This document shows positions 11,154-16,888 of a stretch of DNA of 16,888 bases, piece after piece. A program made the position numbers and the translations under genes. Source of the stretch: Gymnopilus junonius (Eukaryota > Basidiomycota > Agaricomycetes > Agaricales > Galerinaceae); assembly GCA_015501075.1 (NCBI GenBank), contig JADNYJ010000655.1, positions 1-16,888 on the forward strand, given 5' to 3'. The stretch's first letter is position 1. Every line of letters begins with the position of its first letter. The notes below the pieces were generated by a model that saw nothing but the letters and a program-made list of their open reading frames with translations, did no database searches and was not told the DNA's origin.

Positions 11154-14100
11154 ATGAACGAATTATCGCCTTTATCAAGACCATTTCAGTCTCAGGTTAC
11201 GATTGACCCTACAGTAAAAGAATGCCCTTCTGAAGGTTTCAATGTATGATTGTCCTGCCACTTTTGTGTTGGATGATGCTCTAAAGAGGAATACAACAGT
11301 ACCCCACTTTTCGCCTGCTCAACAAGCAAGCTCGTGTCTATCTTTCCACACCTCTCAACCCACCACTGTCAACACCCTATTATTTGTTTTCAATCACGAA
11401 CTCGAGAGGTTGGGTTTGCGGCTGTGAAATCTGCGTCTTCCGGTTCAGGTTGGTGAATTGTACCTTTCAAACTCTGCATGTATTAATCATGATATAGAAA
11501 TCGTATTATCCCCACTTGAAGATTTACGCTCTGCATTTACGACCGCAAAAGCTGATAACGAGACTCCTTCAACGCGAAGCGATCGCTGTCCATTCCAACA
11601 AAGGCAAACATTATCAGATTTGCATGTGCAGATAGTCGATTTTTGGTCGGTCTGGAAGATGGATCTATAGTGGTATATGATACTTCGGCCATTCTGACTC
11701 CCGGAACAAATGACATCCAACCACTGAATAGAATACAAATACAATCGTCTCCACTTCGCCAGATTGTTCCCAACCCTGGCTCGGAGCCGGGTTTAAACGA
11801 CCTTGTTGCTGTTGTCGGAGATGGGAACGTACACCTGTTAAACAAGGGGCTTGAGTCCCAGGGAGGATGGGTCGCCTCTGACCTCATGTCCCAGCCCATT
11901 GCCGGTGAGTAATAACTCTGTTGGAAAACGCGTGTCTGTCAACAACTACTCATTTTTCAATTAGTCGACTGGTCTCCAAAAGGAAAACATATCGCTATTG
12001 GGTTACAGACTGGTGACATCTTAACATTTCACCTGCCAACAAAGCCACTTTCCACAAACATGTCCCTCCTACGTTAAATTCGATTCTCATATCCCTGAAT
12101 TGGCTTGGCCCTGGCCACACATTCCGTACAAGTTACGCAGCACAAGGAGAAATACCTGCGACGCAACATATCGTCAGCTTCGATACGAAATCATCGACTG
12201 TCACCTATTTCGCCCCCGATCACCCATTCCCGTTGAGCGACCGTACCAATCAAGCTTCGTATGTCGCCAATCTTCCTAAATGGGACGTAAACAATGATTC
12301 GAATGAAGATAATAAATCGCTTACTGTGGTAGGAGACATCTCATCAGTAGATTTGGAAGTCCTTGGCAGTGCTGGAAACCAATGGTATCGTCAGTATCAA
12401 GAAAACCCGTTATCGTTGCCACTGGATAAGTCAACGGAGGACACGATTCTGCTTGCTCTTGAGTGGGACTTAACGGACTCGAGCAGTTCACAGCCTATTT
12501 TGTATGCCTATTTAAATGACGGTTCCGTCCAGGGATGGACTGCTGATCATAACAAGCCTTATCTTGGGATGACGGTATCAAATGTCATAGCTCCCTCGAC
12601 TTCCACTTATGGAATGGCGATAGAAAGCCAGGGACCTGTGAAGGATGCAGATATGGGAGCTTCAAACTTGGAAGCAAACTCCTGCACGCAGTGTATTTGG
12701 TCAAACCAGTTTTGGCCAAGCATCTCAATCACCGTTTGGTGGACAGAAGACGAGCGTGTTTGGTCAAACAGGTTTTGGAGCTCAAACGTCCTCCTCAGCT
12801 CCCCAATCCCCTTTCGGTCAACCCTCTGGATTCTTTGGGCAAACCAATCCTTCTACAACAACAACGACCGAGTTATCGACATTTTCTTCAGGCTTCGGTG
12901 CATTCAGCGGACTGAACTCTACTAGCGAGAATATCTTTGGAACTGGAAACTTCGGAGCGCCTAACACGAAATTTTCTCCATCACAGTCCCCTGTAATAAC
13001 TCGGGAAGCATCTATGTCGGATGCCACCCCGGCATTGGATGGAATGTCTTTGGGTGGTGCACATCCCACGGACTCAAATGTTGCTAACAGCATGTTTGGC
13101 TCCTTCTCAACCCCCCCTGCGACTGCTCAGAAAGACACAACTTCCTTTGGAGGGTCACTTATAAAACCTGCTACTGGGTTCGGAGCATTTGGTAGCTTCA
13201 AGTCTACTGGCGCATTTGACGTCAACAAGACCTCCGTTAGTACGACCACATCTGCATTCGGTGCACCATCGCAGCCGACTGCGATGCCCTCTGGGTTCGG
13301 ACAATCAGGATTTGCTTCCCCTTCCTTTGGAAAAACATCATTTGGCCAGCCTGCCTTTGGGCAGACTAGTTTCGGAGCGTCCGCCACACCATCGGCATCA
13401 ACCAGCGCCTTTGGTTCATCAAATACTTCATCCGGCTTCAGTGCATTTGTATCAGCTACACCTGTGTTTGGTCTCGCCAGCCCCGACACTCCAAAGTCAC
13501 CACAGCCAGCCACCGATGTTAAACCGAGGACGTCTGTCTTCGGAACTCCTACGGCAACTCCGCCTACAAATGCTTCTATTGGAAGATCTTCAAGTTTCCG
13601 TGCAGGAGATATGGAAAGTCCACCTGGGTCGCCGACAAAACCTTTTGCCCCATCTCCTCCCTCGTCACCAGAGCCAATTTTTGGAAAGAAGAAATCAATT
13701 TCACCACCCGCTCCTGCTCCTGCTGCGGAGGGTGCATTCCCAAACATGCAGACCACACCTTCAGCATTTAAGCCGGCTACTGGCTTTGGAGCATTTGGAG
13801 GCGCTAGTGTGTCCACATCTTCACCCTTTTTCAAGAAACCGGAAGAAACGCCATCTACCTTTTCCGCCTTCTCTTCCTCCCCACCTGCCAAGCATCCTAC
13901 CTTTGTATCAGGTTCTGCTTTTGGATCGACCTCAGTCCTTGGCAGCTCGGTTTCTGCTTTTGCGCCGGTTGCCAAACCGGTACCAGCAACGGCTCCAACC
14001 ACAGGTGGATTCAGCGCTTTCGGCGGGACCTCAGTTGGATTTGGTGCTTTCGCAGGGCAGAAGACGTCGTTTTCCGACTTGCTCAAGACTGGAGGAGATG

Positions 14101-16888
14101 AAGTGAAGGATCCAGTCAAGCATGATGCATTTGCCTCAGGAGCAGAAGCTGAGGGAGGGATGCCTAAGGTTCGTACGTCCGCCATCGGAACGTTTGTGAA
14201 GAAGGAAGACGAAAGACTTGCAACTGTAACATCCTCTGCCGAACCAAAAGAAGAAAAAGAGAGGCAAAAAATGGAAGAGCCTGAAATCAAAGAGGGAGAG
14301 AAGCCGGCAAAGCCTAAACGAGAAGGTGAGGAAAAGAAAGTGCAACCTGGCGCCTCGACTGTCACAGTGTCAGACGAGGCTTCGTATGCCTCCATTTCTG
14401 CTTCTTCGGTTGCGAGTTCATTCGTCGAAGTTGGTGAAGAGAAAGAAGATCATGCTGTGTTAGAAGAGGAGGAAGAGGAAGAGGAGGTACCTTATGACGA
14501 CGAACTAGAAGACGACAGAGACTCTTTTCTTTCAGATAACTTCAGCGAGTCATCGTACAAAGATGGTGATTCTGCAAATGAGGAAGAAGAGGATGTGCCA
14601 GAAGAAGAAGAATCCATCTCTCCCTCCAAAGAACCATTGCCTGCATCTCGTTCTCCGACCGCAACTCCTCAGGATCTTCCTGTGATCGAGGTGTCCCCTT
14701 CGGCTGAAGCTGAAGGAGGTTCTACTTCCGAGGCTGCTCCAGCACGCGAACCAAGTACCACGCCGCCTAGTACACCGGTCAAAGAGGCGAAGTCATTGTT
14801 CGGACCTAGTCCAACGTTGGTGACTCCAAGTGCTCCTTCGCCTTCTTCAGGACCCTCAGGTTTCGGATTAGGACTCGGACGACCAAGTACTCGACCATCG
14901 CGTAGTTCACCGTTGGCAAATGCTGTAGTCCCTGCAGAAGAGGAGGAAGAGGAGGAAGTCAAATCTCCGGTCAAATCTATAAAACCTGCCATTTCACCGA
15001 AACCAGTCTTCGGCACTTTGCCTGTTGTCTCAGAAGTTAAGGAAGAGGACGCGTCTCAGACGGCCAGCATTAAACGTCCAAAAACACCACCTTTACTGTC
15101 TACAATAGCCTCTCCAGTGCTGTTCCAAGTACGCCGGTTCTAGCACCTACCACACCACCCAGTTCAACGAAGCCTACTGGCGCTACCTCCCAGTCTTATA
15201 GTCTTGGGATAAGCGCAGGTGGCTCGACTTCCACTCCCAATCTCTTTGGGAAGACTGCAGAGAAGGTAATCTAACACCTCCTTCAAATTTTTCCATGCCC
15301 GACCTCACACGACCAACAACGGCACCCCCTGCTTCTGGCTTAACAAGTCTTTTCGGTGCAGCGCCTCAGTCATCGACATTGCACCACCTGTATCCACCTT
15401 ACCACCTTTCACCCTCAACAATGCAAAGAGCCCTCCCGTTTCGGCACAGCCAGCATCTTTGGTGCTGCGAAGTCTCCCTCGTTGGCCCCAACTGCCCCTC
15501 AAGGACTCTTCGGAGGAAAGGCCATCTCCCCGCCACCCTTACCTGCCGGTGGGCTGTTTGGACATAAGGCCGCACCGACCACACCCAACGTCTTTGGTGC
15601 GCCCTCTTCAGCGACTCAGGCGGCTGCCCCTTTCACGCCAAAAGCTCGACCCTCGCCCGAAGCCATTCTTGAAGAAGGAATGCAAAAGGAGTGTGCTAAC
15701 TTGATAATCTTGCTAGAGAGCGAATTCACCCATGTAAGATCCTTGTTGTCTATAGTTATTTTACTGATCTCCTTATCTCCTTTTGACAGTTGCGCAAGGT
15801 GGCTCAAGTAAGTTCTGCCAAATTAAGTGAGGCTAGAACTCCTACCGCCAGCGGACACATAGCCAAGCTGGAAAATGCTGATAAATGGCATCTGGGTGAC
15901 CTACACTATTTCGCCCAGACTTTGATTCGATGTCAGACCGACCTTGAGGAACTATCCTCGCATCGGGAGACGGAGGCACAGATGCTACGTGAATTGCAAA
16001 GCAATACGCTGAAAGGTAAGGGCTATATGGTGTCTTCTTACACCGATATTAAAGTTATTCTGCAGCCGTTACAAGGAAAGAAGAAATTGCGCGATTCAAC
16101 AAGGCCAAGAACGACAAAGAATTTACAAGGATATTAAGGGCAAGATCTTTGGGGCCTGAGAACAGTGAAAAACAATCGAGTCTCAGGAGATCTATTCGGG
16201 TACGTCTGTTTATCAATCAGAGCAGTTTGCGATACTAATGTAACTCCTTAGTCCAATTCGAGACCGTGTGCAGAAATTGGAATTCGGTTTGCTGGCAGAT
16301 AAAAAGAAATTAGCCCAAGCTGCCTCCCGCAAACCGAGTATGAGGTAACTCATCTCTCATTGTCTCGATGACTTACACTCCTATATTCATGTATTCCGTA
16401 GGCCACCCACACTTGGACACCATCAACAGAACATATCGAAATATCGAGCTTACAATTGATCAACAAAGTGAAGATGTAGCTCGATTGACCTCCCGGATAG
16501 CCAAACTCAAAGTAACAGAGGAAAGTCCTAGTCCTCCAAAATCTGACAAGTATCAATCTCCAAGTATTGGACGTCGTCGGCCTTACAATGTGACACCTAA
16601 TGTAGCCATCACCACAGCCGCTGCATTAAACGCCGAGAGGTCTGCTCGTAGGCTCAAGAAGGCACTCTTGTCAGTGCGAAAAGAACCTATACTCAATAGG
16701 AAGGCCGTATCAGCGCCTTCAGCACCTCTCGATTTCAAAACACCTCAAAAAGTGTTTGACAAGGCATTATTCGCGACGCCGTTCCCAATGGCAGAGCCTC
16801 TCTTCGGAGAACCTGTGACGCCGAAACCGCTAATGACCCCATCTTCAATCCCACTTCCTGAATTTAACCTTCCTGAATTTAACAATGT
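11154..16888 (+). CDS. NUP159: FG-repeat nucleoporin of the NUP159/NUP214 type, 3' end beyond the window
   Basis: Cytoplasmic-face nuclear pore protein; Nup159 recruits the Dbp5 helicase for mRNA export. Exons: 11154-11243, 11300-11448, 11498-11904, 11965-15733, 15790-16015, 16066-16199, 16252-16344, 16402 onward; about 1785 residues are visible. N-terminal beta-propeller (about 1-450): FNYPTFRLLNKQARV, NSRGW, FLVGLEDGSIVVYDTS, VDWSPKGKHIAIGLQTGD. A low-complexity FG region follows (about 458-1440, roughly 40 FG dipeptides as SVFGQ/SFGQ/GFGAF), interrupted by a long acidic segment (14440-14620). Then comes a C-terminal coiled coil (ECANLIILLESEFTHLRKVA; EEIARFNKA; IRDRVQKLEF; DTINRTYRNIELTIDQQ). 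Frame jumps: extra base at 11412-11414, near 12656-12664, at 16198-16200 and 16406-16408; missing base at 11568-11569, 12032-12033, 15114-15115, 15268-15269, 15378 and 15439-15441. The last frame is open to the window edge, so the gene is cut off. Confidence 0.92.
16854..16883 (+). repeat. Perfect tandem duplication of 15 bp inside NUP159
   Basis: CTTCCTGAATTTAAC occurs twice head to tail (16854-16868, 16869-16883), encoding LPEFN-LPEFN in the nucleoporin frame. It is in frame and could be a recent slip or the start of a longer peptide repeat beyond the edge. Confidence 0.75.

Noticed and set aside
13189..14106. 305-codon plus-strand frame overlapping the FG region
   Set aside because: A +1 shadow of the FG-repeat frame, rich in Leu/His/Arg from shifted repeat codons. 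The true frame spans it with clear FG motifs.
13127..14395. 422-codon open frame on the minus strand
   Set aside because: It is the antisense of the FG-repeat part of NUP159. The biased codon use of FG/Ser/Pro repeats keeps the complementary frame free of stops, and there are no domain or splice signals of its own.

Overview
This window is nuclear DNA of a filamentous basidiomycete (mushroom-type) fungus. The evidence is the gene content (VPS34, a fused BIO3-BIO1 biotin enzyme, the fungal DASH subunit DUO1, an LSB1/PIN3-type SH3 protein, an FG nucleoporin of the NUP159 type) together with many very short introns (about 36-75 nt, GT..AG, often with a CTNA/TTAAC-like branch site) and small intergenic gaps. 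I see no tRNA, rRNA, CRISPR array or intact mobile element.

Layout: 1-621 is non-coding upstream DNA; VPS34 (class III PI 3-kinase, 622-3853, +); BIO3-BIO1 fusion (3878-6529, -), convergent with VPS34 and separated from it by only 24 bp; an unexplained stretch (6530-7403); DUO1 (7404-8356, -); a six-frame-invisible multi-exon gene of unknown function (8515-9681, -); a 355 bp spacer; an SH3-domain gene (10037-11015, -); and, divergent from it, a NUP159/NUP214-type nucleoporin (11154 to beyond the right edge, +). The genes do not form a pathway: they serve endosome/autophagy lipid signalling, biotin synthesis, kinetochore attachment, actin/Las17-type adaptor function and nuclear pore mRNA export. 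This is ordinary fungal gene mixing.

The most striking property of the window is technical or evolutionary. None of the six genes reads through in one frame from start to stop. In each, the conserved protein jumps frame by one base (in one place possibly two) at short runs of one base, while introns, splice phases and the rest of the codons remain perfect. I count about 26 such places (about 20 apparent missing bases, about 6 apparent extra bases). When each is allowed for, every complete model sums to a multiple of three and to a normal family length (VPS34 about 850 aa, BIO3-BIO1 about 791 aa, DUO1 about 260 aa, SH3 protein about 271 aa, unknown gene about 353 aa). The simplest reading is homopolymer indel error in the underlying assembly, so ORF-only annotation of this contig will seriously underestimate its gene content. 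The unknown gene at 8515-9681 was found only this way.
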